Below, piece by piece: positions 22,569 through 35,959 of a stretch of 64,000 nucleotides of DNA; position 1 is the first letter of the stretch, and every line of letters starts with the position of its first letter. The translations under genes were made by a program, and so were the position numbers. The DNA is from Byssochlamys sp. IMV 00236. Taxonomy: Eukaryota; Ascomycota; Eurotiomycetes; Eurotiales; Thermoascaceae. Below the pieces are notes generated by a model. The model was given only the letters and a program-made list of their open reading frames with translations, searched no databases and had not been told where the DNA came from. Location of the stretch: positions 941,535 to 1,005,534 of the forward strand of contig MSJH02000810.1 of the NCBI GenBank assembly GCA_001931875.2, in the 5' to 3' direction.

Positions 22569-23826
22569 AGCCGGACGGTTTGCCTTCCTCGTAACTTGCG
22601 ACTGACTCTCGACCGATCGTCAGGGGGTCATACAAGAACTAGTGGCAAAGATCGATGGCGATTGTCTTGTGTCACAGAGAATGTGACGACAGGATGGGTT
22701 CGTTTGTTAATTTTTTTTTAAACCGTGATATTTTCAATAGACCGTTAGGCGATAACCGGGGAGACGAAACCGAGTAGAGCAGGCCGTCTTTTGGGATCAG
22801 GCGACGGGGGACCCTTAATACTGAGCGATCGCCAGCTTGATCGATAAGACGGGAAAGTCAGATGAATGAGGTGTGAGAATCACCAATTCGAAATCGAGTC
22901 GAGCGGGTGAATGTTGATACGGCACGGTATCAACAGCGGATATGAAGGTAGGGTAACGTAGAAAAGGATGAAAGTTAGATCAGGAACCTTGATCCCGATC
23001 ACCGTGTGTAGAGTCCAAATGTAGATCTGAAAACCGAAGCGGTGTGTATATGCGCAGACGAGCAACGTCGTTGATTAAACAGGACAACATCAACTCCTCT
23101 GCAGACTGCGGTTCGAAAGGCTTTCTAGACGCAGACACCCGCAGCAACCTTGCTGGTCTTTCGGAGATCTGATGAGGAGGATTCTGCAACGCGGATGATC
23201 GGATCGGAGGTGGTCGCTACAACAGGGTACATCTTGTAAACTGGGGTGTCGATCGAGTATATAGGAGGCCGATAAACGGCGGGACTGTCAACAAGCAGGC
23301 AGCACCAGTTAAGGTCTGACGCTTGTCAAGGCAGTCTGCTGGTCTATCGACGGAACGAGATTAGGGGAACGGCGGGAGGCGGAGAGCCGCAAGGAACTGA
23401 GGCGGGAAACACGAGATTAGCGCGGAGTTCTCTCCAGGCAAAAGAAAATGATCATGAACCAGTCGGCGGGGAGTTCTTTTTTATTATCCCTGGAGGCACC
23501 GAAGAATAGTCGACGGGGGCCTGGCGGTGCCGGGGGACTGGGCTGGGGGAGGCGGCGGAGCAAACAGTCACCGGCGGATGTGTAGTCACTCAGGTCCAGT
23601 AACAACTCCAGCAGCAGCGCAAGTGATGGGCCGGTGGATCAGAGCAGAAGGATGGAACGAACAGGATGGAACAGTGAGTCAACTCACGTTATTTGTTCTG
23701 CTGTCCAGAGCGTGGCAAGGTGGCGGGAAGCAACAGAATCGAGAGCAAGAGGACGCGCTGATCGTTCACCAGACCAGGGAGGCGAAGCGGACCACCAGCG
23801 GACAAGAAGCGCAATGAGAGGAAGAG

Positions 23827-23852
23827 AGAGCGAGAGAGAGAGAGAGAGAGGA
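23827..23852 (+). repeat. GA-rich microsatellite
   Basis: Near-perfect GA dinucleotide repeat in the cyclin upstream region. Confidence 0.75.
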
Positions 23853-24023
23853 AACGACGGGAGGAAGACAAGCTTTCTCTACGGGTTGGGAGGAGAAGGG
23901 GGAGTCAACACGTAGAGAGAGCTGTCTGCTTCGCAGTAGTTTATACCGGGGGGAAGAAAAGGGCAGAGAGGGAGGGAGGCGAGTAGGTATGACTGTAACG
24001 GAAATGAGTCTTTCAGGCTCCGA

Positions 24024-24052
24024 GATAGGATAGGATAGGATAGGATAGGATG
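24024..24052 (+). repeat. Pentanucleotide repeat (GATAG)n
   Basis: Five to six tandem copies of the 5-mer GATAG/AGGAT. Only the first copy (AGATAG, 24023-24028) fits HGATAR; the others are preceded by G. Confidence 0.85.
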
Positions 24053-25435
24053 GGAATGGGCTGGGCTGCTGAGCTGGGCTGCTTTGGCGCGAGTGGACTC
24101 GTGGCTGCCCGGGCGGTGACTCTTCGGGGGGAACGAAAGAAAAAAGACACGATCTTCCAAGGAGCTTACGGGGGGGCAAAACGGGGCTGTCTCACCTAAA
24201 CCAGACACAGCGAAAGAGTGCGAGACGCTTGCCACCAGGCAGCAGAGCGACACGGGCGGTTTCGTGACCGCGCGTGATTCGAGGCAAAGGGAAAGTACAG
24301 AGAATGAGGGGAACAAATAATAATATAATAGTAGTCAATCGGAATGGTAAAATTGTACGAGCCAACAGTGGCGGTGGTAAGTAAATAAGTAGTTAAGTGG
24401 TGCAGTGTAATAATAATAATAGTAATAATAATAACAGGTAGTAACGGTGGTCACACTCTAGGGAACGTTGGACAAGAAGAGCATCAATCGACCAACTCGA
24501 TCACTTATAATAATAATATTATTATATTATTATTGAGAGAACGATCCGAGGACGATACGGCGCTTATTCGAGGCTGGTCGCGCGGATGATCTGTAGCCCG
24601 GACATATCGACGATGGCTGGAGAAGAAGGAAAAACATGGGGGAGCAGCAGCGTTTTCTATTACTCGAGTCTACAGGAGAATTCTGCCTTTGGGGAACCAT
24701 TCCAACCATCCCAGCAAGCAGAACAGACTGACAGACTGTGACTCCCTCCCGTGTTGCCGTCCTGGGCCAACCACCGCGTGCGCCTGTCCAGCCCGCGCCA
24801 CCGACTCGCAGCGGGATGAGGCAATGAGACACAGCCAGGGAAGCCCGGGGCATGATGTGCATAATAATCTCCCTATTAACTAACCAACTAATTAATTAGA
24901 CTAAGTTAACTGGACTCGAATCGACTCAAGTCCAAAGTATTATTACTATTACTCCGTATCATCGTACAGGTTACTCGAATCCTCGACGAACGATCGAACG
25001 AATGAACTACTTAACTGCCACCCCCCAGCCAGTCTCTGTCCACGCCGTCTGCCAGTACAGTATTTTCAATCGAACAGTGTCCGTTCTGCTGTTCCTGTCC
25101 CACAGCGTCTGGACTCGGTAACTTGAACTTAGCCCTACGGGACTAGGAGATCGACCAAACCAAAGACAGCTCCAGCTTTTTCAGCGTCGATACCTGAATG
25201 ATAATCTTAGATTCTTGTCTGTAGATTTAGAATAATACAAGATGGCTAAGAGGCCAGATGCTGCTGCTCCACCCGACACCGGAGACGGAGACTATGCGAT
25301 AGTGGCCGGATAGCGGTCCCATCCTCAGTACGGAGGAGTAGGAGAAGTCTGAACTCGTCTATCGTCTGGGGTTTGTTGTCTCAGCCTCTGTGTCTGTGAC
25401 CGGATACTACTATAGGGTATTAACTTGAACTCCGC

Positions 25436-25455
25436 ATTCTATTCTATTCTATTCT
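25436..25455 (+). repeat. Pentanucleotide repeat (ATTCT)n
   Basis: Four tandem copies of ATTCT. Confidence 0.85.
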
Positions 25456-26377
25456 GCTATACTTCTACTAGTTCTCCTATAAGGCGTAGGCTACGTACGG
25501 TGTGGCTGCTGTTCAAGACGGGCCATAGTCTGGAACAAGCAGATCGCTCGTCAGATCAGATCAGATCCGATCCATGACATTCGTCTGTCCCTGATAACAT
25601 GGCCAGCCCCTAAGCGCGTCCAAAAATATCGATACTGAAAGAACAGTGAAGGAGTATTACTACTCTACGAAAGAATAAGGACTCGAGGCACTGCTGTACC
25701 GGGTTAGTTATTTAATATTATTATCACCTGCAGTACGACTTGCACTGCACGGTCCCCGTGTTGCCGATAAAACTCTTTTCCCTGCCTCGTGCTCTTCTTT
25801 ACCGGGTGTCCTCCGGTTCAGGTTCTAGAGCTCATCACCATATTCTGGATCATGACGATCACCGCACACAGCGCGCGATGGAATAAGAACCCGGAGGACA
25901 CCTTAATTAATCACTTGCCGTGGTAGGATTGCGTGCAGCGCAGGGGTGGAGCAAAGAAGGATCCCAAGGACCCAAGATGGTCTGTTTTTTTTCTTCTCGG
26001 GTCATGCTTTTCCCCGTCCTGCTTTGTTAAATCGAGAGACTATTTTTATGATCGTACCTTCATTTCATGTAATAATTTATTAATAATAGAGAGTATAACT
26101 AACTAGTTAACAAGAACAATCCTAATTATGCTCATTAGAATAAAATTAATGCAATAAAAAAAAACTCCCGATGCCCACACAACCGGCTGCAACTCCGGAG
26201 TCGCCACGCTGTCCAGGGCTTTTTCTGCCGCAACCCGCCAATCAGCAGGCATATAATTAATCCATTCCGGCAGCGATGACGATTTGCCTGTTCCACCGCC
26301 CCAAAGAATCTCAGTCATCTTTCGCATTCCTGACCGAAAGCGACGAGCAGGGAAAATCAAAAGACCAAGCTCGGACC

Positions 26378-26487
26378 NNNNNNNNNNNNNNNNNNNNNNN
26401 NNNNNNNNNNNNNNNNNNNNNNNNNNNNNNNNNNNNNNNNNNNNNNNNNNNNNNNNNNNNNNNNNNNNNNNNNNNNNNNNNNNNNNN
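26378..26487. other. Assembly gap (run of N)
   Basis: 110 undetermined bases, followed immediately by a run of C. Confidence 0.99.
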
Positions 26488-27503
26488 CCCCCCTCTCCCT
26501 CCATTTCCGGATGGAAAGTCACCGAACATCCATGATCTCCTTCCTTCTAACTTCAACTGCTTCCTGCATGACCTAGAGTAGTAGTTACTTTGTCCGGAGG
26601 CTTTTCATCTCTTTGGCTGGCTATCTGTCCCCATATGGTAATATTGCCGTACAGGTAACTAGTACCTAACTCAGCACCATCCTTGGACCTGGTCGCCCTG
26701 TATCTGGTACCCAGACGTCGTTCAACGTGGCCACAATTCATCCAGTAGGAGATCCCCGCTCTTATCCATCCATACTGGATTTTTTCCAGGTACATGTAGA
26801 AGTCAGATTCGAAGAAAAAAAAAATAAGGGCTGGCTACCTTCAAACGTGGCAACGACGATCAACGGTCTGAGTCAGGTTCTTGATCCCGAGGTCATTCAT
26901 TCGTTTAGTTTAGTTAACTGTTCTGTACTGTACCTACCTATATGGCACTCGTGAGTAAACTAGAATATGACCTCCTCAAGTTACTATTACTCCAGAATTC
27001 TACAGACACATGTGCGGGGATCGAACTAATCCCAGTAGTGGCTAATAATAAGCCATCACCTATCCTCGCTGCCTACCTCTTTACGGTTCAAGCTTCCCTA
27101 TAAGGAACCCCATAAGGCAACAGGCCCACCTTCCCATCTTCTTATCTAAAAGAGTTTTCTTTTTTTTTCCTACTGCTACCTAGGTAGTTGGCAACCTAAC
27201 TATATTATTATTATCATTATCATATACTATGGAGTATGTGGTGGTATGGTTTAAATTTTAGAACCATCGGAGATTCAACCCGAACTGGACTCTAGGCAAC
27301 CACTGCATCATCTCGTGTCATATCATATCATACCATACCTTAAGGCTTATCATATCATGGGACCTGAGAGTTATTGCGAAAACGCTGTAGTTATGTAATT
27401 AGGACAAGTGATAACTAGTTATCAAGAATGGGGTAGCTTGCAGGTGATCTCGACGGTTGTTCTTGATAGGTAGATGTAATATACAATTTCTCCATTACCT
27501 GCA

Positions 27504-27531
<28 letters not shown>
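27504..27531 (+). repeat. AG microsatellite
   Basis: About fourteen AG units about 320 bp from the stop codon of the aspartate aminotransferase gene. Confidence 0.9.
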
Positions 27532-27534
<3 letters not shown>

Positions 27535-27849
27535 CGTGTATTATCATCTAAGCGCAATGTAAACAGGATGATTATATTTTATCGATAACTATTCAGAAGC
27601 GTGATTTATTTATTCACTTTGTATTCTGATTTTACTGTGATTGTCCTTGTTGTGTCAAGTAACATAATGACAGAACTACCCATAGTATAAGATGGAAATC
27701 GCTTCTTTTCGCTTCGTGAGAATCTATGCTCTTATATATAGAAATAAAAAGAAAAAGAAACCGAGTGGATAGTCTTTAATTTTTCATAAACCCCGCTGAA
27801 TGCTTTCAAAATCAAAAAGATAATAAGGGGATAGTTATACTATTTCGAT

Positions 27850-29252
<1,403 letters not shown>

Positions 29253-29696
29253 TCTTTCTAAACAGAACGTTCCAATTGTGTTTTATGCAAGCAGGTAATC
29301 ATATACGGCGACGACGAGCAATAATAATCGCAAAGGAAACACAATTTAACCTGGGGTAGATATGACTCGCAAAGGTTCCGCTCTATTCACTTTTTACCCC
29401 GACGGCGGGCTTAGTAACGATTGCGGACGGCGTATTGATTGGACCATCTTGCCCCCTTCCGCATCCGAGATCGCAGCGCCATAAATAATGCTCAGCATCC
29501 GGATGATTCGCACCGCGATTAAATAATAATGCTCTAGAGTAGATGCGAGGTGAAGCTTCTTTAACAATAAAGCCAAACAAAGAACTCCTCCTAGAGTTCT
29601 CGATGAGAATAGTTTATTTGATTCCGTCTATATATCACAAAGCAAAAAGCGACTGGAGGGGCACGGGAAAGCATTATCAAGTAGCGCGGGGCAGCA

Positions 29697-29738
29697 TAAG
29701 TACCTAGTATGGCGTTCTGTTAACTACCTAGGTACTTA
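29697..29738. repeat. Inverted repeat (11-bp arms, 20-bp spacer)
   Basis: TAAGTACCTAG (29697-29707) and its reverse complement CTAGGTACTTA (29728-29738) flank a 20-bp spacer. A second pair, GGCGTTC (29711-29717) and GAACGCC (29770-29776), lies partly inside. It may be a hairpin or a remnant element; no target duplication was seen. Confidence 0.5.
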
Positions 29739-31803
29739 ACTTAGGTGTGCATAATCATTGTAACCGACGGAACGCCGCTATTGCCATATTCGAACACCTG
29801 CAGAAATGAGCTAGGACAAAGACGAGGCGACATCTGGATCAGCAGTCGAGACCATAGTCTACCGCTTCGAGAACTGGTTTCATATAATATAGCTCGTCAG
29901 GTTGCATAATTCTCCTGGAAGTATGCATGATATAGAGTAGTCCCATTTAGTTACCCAGAAAATGGTAGACGTTATTGAGCAAATTGCCCTTCTTTCCCTT
30001 AAGACATCAAAGCTATATTCTGCGATATAAGCTTCTGGCAGCAGATCGGTCTACAGATTTAGTCTATCTGCAATGCCAATAACAGCCACTACAGCCTGTT
30101 CCAAAATGCATAAAAGAAAAGCGTTTTCAAAAGTACATACATACATCCTCGCAAAAAGAAACACCAAAACTGGAAAACCCGACAATAATTCAATCTAATT
30201 CCCCTCCCTGGTTGTGTAATACGGAATCCTATTCCTATAAAGGACTACCTGCATAACTAGGTATGATGAGCCTGCATCTTGAACCCTGGTCTGCCTCCAC
30301 CACTCGTATTTGCACAAGCCAGATCCTTGACCTTGCAGGGGTTTTAGTTCTTGATGACAGCTAAGCACGCATGAGAACTTGATCACGAGAAAATGCAGAT
30401 CAGCGCAGATAGAGACTAGAAATGGTATGTTTCGCTTTCTAGATTATTAGTTTGGTTGTCTCCGTAGGTGTGTCGATCTTGATGTATTTTTTTCGATGTT
30501 AAGCTATACACATAGTTAATATGCGTTTGCAAGGGGTCCTATCGAATCCATGTTTCTGCTGATGATCGAATTTCATACCGTGAGTCACTTTCGTTAATAC
30601 CGGGGTGGAGAAAATCGATACATATAAGTTCCATACATAAGCTGGCTGATTATATATAACTAACCAATGCCTTGGAAAGCTGACTTAGCATACCATCCAC
30701 ATATCAAAATTCCTCATGTCTATCAACATTACACCTCTCTCGCAACAAAGACCACCTCCTCGAACCCCAGAATTCCCTTAACACATCTACGTGACATAGC
30801 CATATTCCCCCGGGACTTTTATTCAAGACATCAAATGATACTTGTGCCTCCAGGGCTGGACAAAAAAGGGAAAAGAAAAAGAAAAAGCTGAGGAAAAAGC
30901 TGCCCGCCGAAAGCAAGGTGGGGTTTTGGTAGAATCCCCCCCCCCCTTGAGGGCATGCGGGAGGCCAGGGATGTGAGCTTTTTGCTGGTTGTGGAGAAGT
31001 CCACGGGTTAATGTTTTGATTTCCTTTTAAGGAAAGTGTGATATTATTTTCGGATATGCGAGTCCTACCTCAGATGGTTTGTTTTAAGGAGAATACACAG
31101 AAGATAGTAAACTGGACTTATACAACGGGAGGATAGTAAGTATTATTCTTTAATGGTAGGTTTCGTGTCATCCACGAATTAGTTGTGTTGAGCTCAGGAG
31201 GGTAAATATAATATAATATCGCTATCTCTTTTCGCACGCCCCTAATACACTCTTACAGTAATAGCGACAACGAACTTGATAAGAAATAGATTTAAGTCAT
31301 ATTCTTGAAATATTACCTATTTATTTTAGTGCTGTCTCAATAAAAGCAGCAGGAATACTGCACAAGGAAAGATGAAGAACATGCTATCCGCATACGATAA
31401 TGCCGATCTCTATCATGCCGGACTCGAAACTAATTCTGCTATTGTCAGTATTATCTGATAGGAAATTTTGTTGATCGAAGTAAAGGAAATGACATGTAGA
31501 GTTAGGTTTCGCTGTAGAGAAGTTGTATCTTTAGGAGGAAAAGAGTTACTAGGGAGAATGAAGTAGATAGCATCCTACACCACCCGTGCTTGATGGACCT
31601 GTTATACTGTAAACGCTTATTCCATACATATGACCTAGACCAGCTTATTGAATGATGTTCAAAACTCTGACGCCTCATTAACCGTCATGACTTCCTGATA
31701 GAGGAAGCGTGGGCATAACGTATCTCACCCGAAACCCATGATTCGAGTGCATGTATATCGCAGCACTGTTCTAAACATTTGCGATCGAGAAATAATAACA
31801 TAG

Positions 31804-31820
31804 CGTCGGATCATCCGACG
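31804..31820. promoter_or_regulatory. Perfect 17-bp palindrome with CGG-N5-CCG core
   Basis: CGTCGGAT, one central C, then ATCCGACG. The inverted CGG/CCG triplets spaced by five bases resemble Zn2Cys6 binuclear-cluster binding sites. It sits 350 bp upstream of the alpha/beta-hydrolase start. Confidence 0.5.
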
Positions 31821-32170
31821 TCACGCGGAAAAGTCCGATCTATTGCTCAGATAAGGGGATGGGGAGGTAATCTGGATAGGATAGAAGTTAAGAGAGGGGC
31901 AAGTTAATCGCAAGCTTCGGCCAAGTGGGCGTGGATGTGCCGGAGACTGGGGGTTTGATCGGCCTAGGGACAAAACAAGTTAATTAGTTAGATCTTGTCG
32001 GCCGAAGTAAGCGGAGTCGTAATGATCCGTCTAGAGAAAGAGTACGACTCTTTTCATTATTAACCTCAGAGAGAATCTTTCGAGTTGATCTAGTTGTTAG
32101 ACTATCTGATTTATTATTGCCTGGTAGTCTTGTTTCTCGTTTATTATTGACTAAGGGTTTGTCTCGCACA

Positions 32171-33404
32171 ATGGCAGATACAAACACGACTGCAGCATCG
32201 GGGGATGCATCAACGAAAGGTCCTTTGCATGCTCTTCGTCCCAAAGATATTCTACAACCACTACACAACAGCATCCCCGAAAGGCTGCTGCCCCGTTTTG
32301 ATCCAAAATACGTGGAACTATATAATAAATACAATGCCGGCCGTCTACATACGCACGAGGTTCCGATTGAAGAATATAGGAAGAACCCTGGCAAGTATAC
32401 TGTCTCCTGGGGACGCGCTGCAGGACCGGATATCTACCGCATCACGGAGCAGAAGTGCCCTGTAGAAGGAGGGGAGATTACTGTCAGGATCTTCGAACCA
32501 GCTCCCAAGGTGGACGAGAAAGGCAATGCGAAGAAGAGAGCTGCCTACCTTAACTTCCATGGAGGGGGTTGGGTCTTCGGAGATTTGTCTAAAGACCACG
32601 ATTTCTGTAAACGGATTGTGGACGCTCTCGATGGGGACCTCGTGGCTTTTGATGTCGAATACCGCCTGGCACCGGAGAACAAGTATCCTATACCGGTGAA
32701 CGACTGTTGGGCAGCATTCAACTGGGTAAGCACAAACCCCGAGTCTCATTATGAGTGCTAACCTGGCGAAGGTCCGGAACGAGAAAGCAGAGGAGTTCAA
32801 CCTCGACCGCGATAGGTTCGCGGTAGGTGGCATCTCTGCTGGAGGTCATCTTTCAGCAGTTGTTGCCCATCTGTGCCGCGACGAGAGCATCCCCTTGCGC
32901 CTGCAGATTCTCTGTGTGCCCGTATGTGACCTCCACAGCCCCTTCACACCAGAAGGACAATTCGACCGCGAGAACTGCCCGTACGAATCGTATCGGATGA
33001 TGGAATTCACACCAGCGCTTCCGATGGCCAGAATGGCATACTTTCACCGGCATTTCCTGGGCGTGCCACGACCTGAGAAGTCAGAAAGCGTACGTAGCAG
33101 CAAATATGCATCATTGGACTTGTTTCTCCGCTGACATGGAGTCCAGGACTGGAAAATCTCCCCGATTCTGGCTCCCAATTTCGCGAACCTAGCTCCGGCG
33201 CTTGTATTCACAGCTGAGATGGATCCTCTTTGCGATGAGGGAGAAGCGTACGCCGCAAAAATGAAGGCAGCCGGTTGTGAGGTACAGTCGATCCGTGTGC
33301 TTGGAGCGCCGCATACTTTTGCGTATTTGGATGGTGTGTTAGCCTCGGGCAAGCTGTATAATGAAAGGACAATTGCCGTGTTGAAGGAGAAGCTGCGCGA
33401 GTGA
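32171..33404 (+). CDS. Alpha/beta-hydrolase fold-3 esterase/lipase (HSL family)
   Basis: Three exons (32171-32725, 32772-33089, 33147-33404) give 376 residues. The oxyanion-hole motif HGGG is at 130-133. The nucleophile is S207 in GISAGG. The catalytic acid is D317 in TAEMDPL and the histidine H347 in GAPHTF. DVEYRLAPENKYPIPVND is the usual HSL-family loop before the nucleophile. Members hydrolyse short- and medium-chain esters; fungal ones often act on arylacetamide-, acetyl- or mycotoxin-type esters, but the substrate here is unknown. No signal peptide, so it is probably cytosolic. The start at 32171 gives a sensible N-terminus; the open frame extends 54 bases upstream without a better ATG. 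Confidence 0.92.
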
Positions 33405-33950
33405 TTTGGGAGTTTATCTTAGCAGAGAGTTATCTTTCAAGTACAGTAGTACATACTCCAGACATGAAGCTGTAAATATGTACGAAAGCAGTGATTCACT
33501 CCGACCAAGCAACCAATCAGCAATTGACGTAGACGGACTCCAACGACGAAACTGTTCGTATAATAATAATAATGACTAGTTAGTTAGCAAAACGGAGAGT
33601 AACTACTAAGTAAACAGCTGGATAATCGATTACCAGCGGTCGCGGTCCGTTGGTACCGTACGGTACAGCCGCACCCTCCGCAGTTACGGCAAAGGCTTGC
33701 CGAACAGCCGTACGGACGGTTATTCCGATACACGGAGACGGGAAATCTCGGCTGGCCGTTGAAGGAAACGCGCAGAAGCGGACGGGCGGAAACCAACTCA
33801 TATTATTATCCATATCCAAAGTCCTTTTTTACCTGGATAGGCATTTCTCCTTCCTCTCCTCTCCAGAAAGTTGCTTGTGAGGCATTGGAGTCTCCAAGTT
33901 GGTCATTATCCTCGTCTGACTAGGAAGACACACAACAACCCCAATCTACC
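33405..33950. other. Intergenic spacer / fumarase promoter
   Basis: 546 bp. It contains two CCGTACGG motifs, at 33656-33663 (within a perfect 14-bp palindrome, 33653-33666) and at 33708-33715. No gene seen. Confidence 0.5.
33653..33715. promoter_or_regulatory. Two CCGTACGG palindromes 52 bp apart upstream of fumarase
   Basis: GTACCGTACGGTAC (33653-33666) is a perfect palindrome; a second CCGTACGG is at 33708-33715. The 52-bp spacing is about five helical turns, so both would face the same side of the DNA. CCG/CGG palindromes are typical of Zn2Cys6 regulators. Function is inferred. Confidence 0.45.
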
Positions 33951-35959
33951 ATGATGAATCCAGCCTCCTCTCGGGCCGCGGTGCGCTCGATGGCCTCACA
34001 TGCGGTCACTCGAAGCTCTACCTTGAGCTCCCCCGCAGTTGCCCGGGGCTTGCTCGCGGCATCTGCCCGCTCGTACTCCCCCTCATTCGCGATCAGTAGC
34101 CGACGGGCGCTGAGCTCCAATGGCCGGTCTCTGCAGCAGTTTACTCGCCTTCAGTCCATCAACCTGAGCTCCAGAGCTTTCAGCACGACCGCTAGAATGG
34201 TATGTGGTTTTGCGAAATGGAGGTGTTGCTCTTACGGTGTCTCTAGCAGGAGGACCTGCGGGAGTTGGGATGACATCAGCGATTGGGAAAAGAGGCTGAC
34301 GGGTTGTATAGGCGCAGGAAACTCGAACTGAGACCGATGCGTTCGGTGAGATCCAGGTGAGTCTGCTTCTTGATAGTCCAGCGCAAAAAGATCGCGGAAT
34401 GAGGATAAAGCTAACAAAAACATGCAATAGGTCCCTGCGGACAAGTACTGGGGTGCCCAGACCCAGCGGTATGTCGACAAGCAGATACTCAATAGGCAGA
34501 CTGTATATTGACTCGAGCGTAGTTCTCTGGGTAACTTCAAGATCAACCAGCCCCAGGACCGCATGCCTCCTCCGATTGTGAAGGCTTTCGGTATCCTCAA
34601 GGGAGCTGCGGCCACCGTCAACATGAAGTTTGGCCTTGGTAAGTTGTAGAGCGCTCTAAATCTACGAGGATGCGTCCTAATCATGTCGTTCCAAGACCCC
34701 AAGATCGGCAAGGCTATCCAGCAGGCTGCTGCTGAGGTCGCCGACCTCAAGCTCATTGACCACTTCCCTCTGGTTGTGTGGCAGACCGGTTCCGGCACTC
34801 AGTCCAACATGAACGCCAACGAGGTCATCTCCAACCGTGCCATTGAGATCCTGGGTGGAAAGATGGGAAGCAAGAAGCCCGTCCACCCCAACGACCACGT
34901 CAACATGTCCGCCTCCTCCAACGACTCCTTCCCCACCGTCATGCACATTGCTGCTGTCCTCGAGCTCGAGGGTAGTCTTCTGCCTGCCCTGCGCAGCCTG
35001 CGCGACGCCCTGCAGAAGAAGGTCGACGAGTTCTCCGAGATCATCAAGATCGGCCGTACTCACTTGCAGGACGCCACTCCTCTTACTCTGGGCCAGGAGT
35101 TCTCTGGCTACGTTGCCCAGCTGGACCGCAACATCGAGCGTGTGGAGGCCACTCTTCCTCACCTCCGTCAGCTTGCTCAGGGTGGTACTGCCGTCGGTAC
35201 CGGTCTGAACACTTTCAAGGGCTTCGACGAGGCTGTCGCTGCGGAGATCTCCAAGCTTGCTGGCACCGAGTTCGTGACCGCCCCTAACAAGTTCGAGGTC
35301 CTGGCCGCCCACGACTCCATCGTTGAGGCCTCCGGCTCCCTGAACACTCTGGCTTGCTCTCTTTTCAAGATTGCTCAGGATATCCGTTACCTTGGTTCCG
35401 GTCCCCGTTGCGGTCTGGGTGAGCTGATCCTGCCCGAGAACGAGCCCGGTTCCTCGATCATGCCTGGAAAAGTCAACCCCACCCAGTGTGAGGCTCTGAC
35501 TATGGTCTGCGCCCAGGTCATGGGTAACCACGTCGCTGCTACTGTTGGCGGCATGAGCGGCCAGTTCGAGCTGAACGTTTTCAAGCCCATGATGATCCGC
35601 AACCTTCTGCACAGCTCCCGCATCCTGGCCGACGCCATGATCAGTTTCCAGGACCACCTGGTTGAAGGTCTCCAGGCCGACCGCAAGAGAATCGACTCTC
35701 TTCTGCACGAGAGGTATGTACTTAAAACAACTGAACCGTCTTTCTAGACGTGTATACTGACGAGATATGTAGTCTGATGCTGGTTACCTGCCTGAACCCC
35801 GTTATTGGCTATGACATGGCCTCCAAGGTCGCCAAGAACGCCCACAAGAAGGGTCTGACCCTGAAGCAGAGTGCTATGGAGCTCAAGGCTCTGAGCGAGG
35901 AGGACTTCGACAAGTACGTCCGCCCGGAGCTGATGATCAGCCCCAAGGAGAAGAAATAG
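33951..35959 (+). CDS. fum1: Fumarate hydratase, class II, mitochondrial
   Basis: Six exons (33951-34199, 34318-34356, 34431-34468, 34523-34638, 34696-35713, 35773-35959) give 548 residues. The first exon encodes an Arg/Ser/Ala-rich presequence ([29 protein letters not shown]), consistent with mitochondrial import. The mature part follows class II fumarases: [69 protein letters not shown] and the signature [11 protein letters not shown] near residue 398. It reversibly hydrates fumarate to malate in the TCA cycle, and dual cytosolic location is common in fungi. The main exon has strong codon bias, which produces a long antisense frame. Two adjacent ATGs open the frame (33951, 33954). Confidence 0.95.

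Larger units (their letters stand above)
22569..27849. other. 5.3-kb gene-free region, including the cyclin upstream region
   Basis: No frame above 145 codons and none with recognisable protein character on either strand. It holds several short tandem repeats (listed separately), an AT palindromic tract near 24507-24534, and the second assembly gap. The cyclin-proximal part may be a long promoter or leader. A gene hidden in the gap cannot be excluded. Confidence 0.5.
29253..32170. other. 2.9-kb intergenic region
   Basis: Divergent spacer between aspartate aminotransferase (-) and the alpha/beta-hydrolase (+). It is AT-rich, with no supportable frame. Notable are an 11-bp inverted repeat at 29697-29738, an 11-base poly-C tract near 30939-30950 and a 17-bp palindrome at 31804-31820. 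Confidence 0.5.

Noticed and set aside
24024..24052. (GATAG)n repeat as an AreA-binding array
   Set aside because: Only one copy fits HGATAR; the others have G before GATA, so it is treated as a simple repeat.
23527..24316. Several 90-145 codon frames on both strands in the cyclin upstream region
   Set aside because: Compositionally driven by GA/CT-rich repeats (Ser/Leu/Pro or Arg/Glu runs), mutually overlapping and unrecognised.
26990..27070. Possible minus-strand tRNA (GTTCGATCCCC near 27012)
   Set aside because: The T-loop-like motif lacks a pairing T-stem and no 7-bp acceptor stem or D-arm can be formed.
34677..35708. 343-codon open frame antisense to fumarase
   Set aside because: It mirrors the strongly codon-biased sense gene, has repetitive Val/Leu/Gly/Asp composition and resembles no protein. 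Sense-strand evidence for fumarase is overwhelming.
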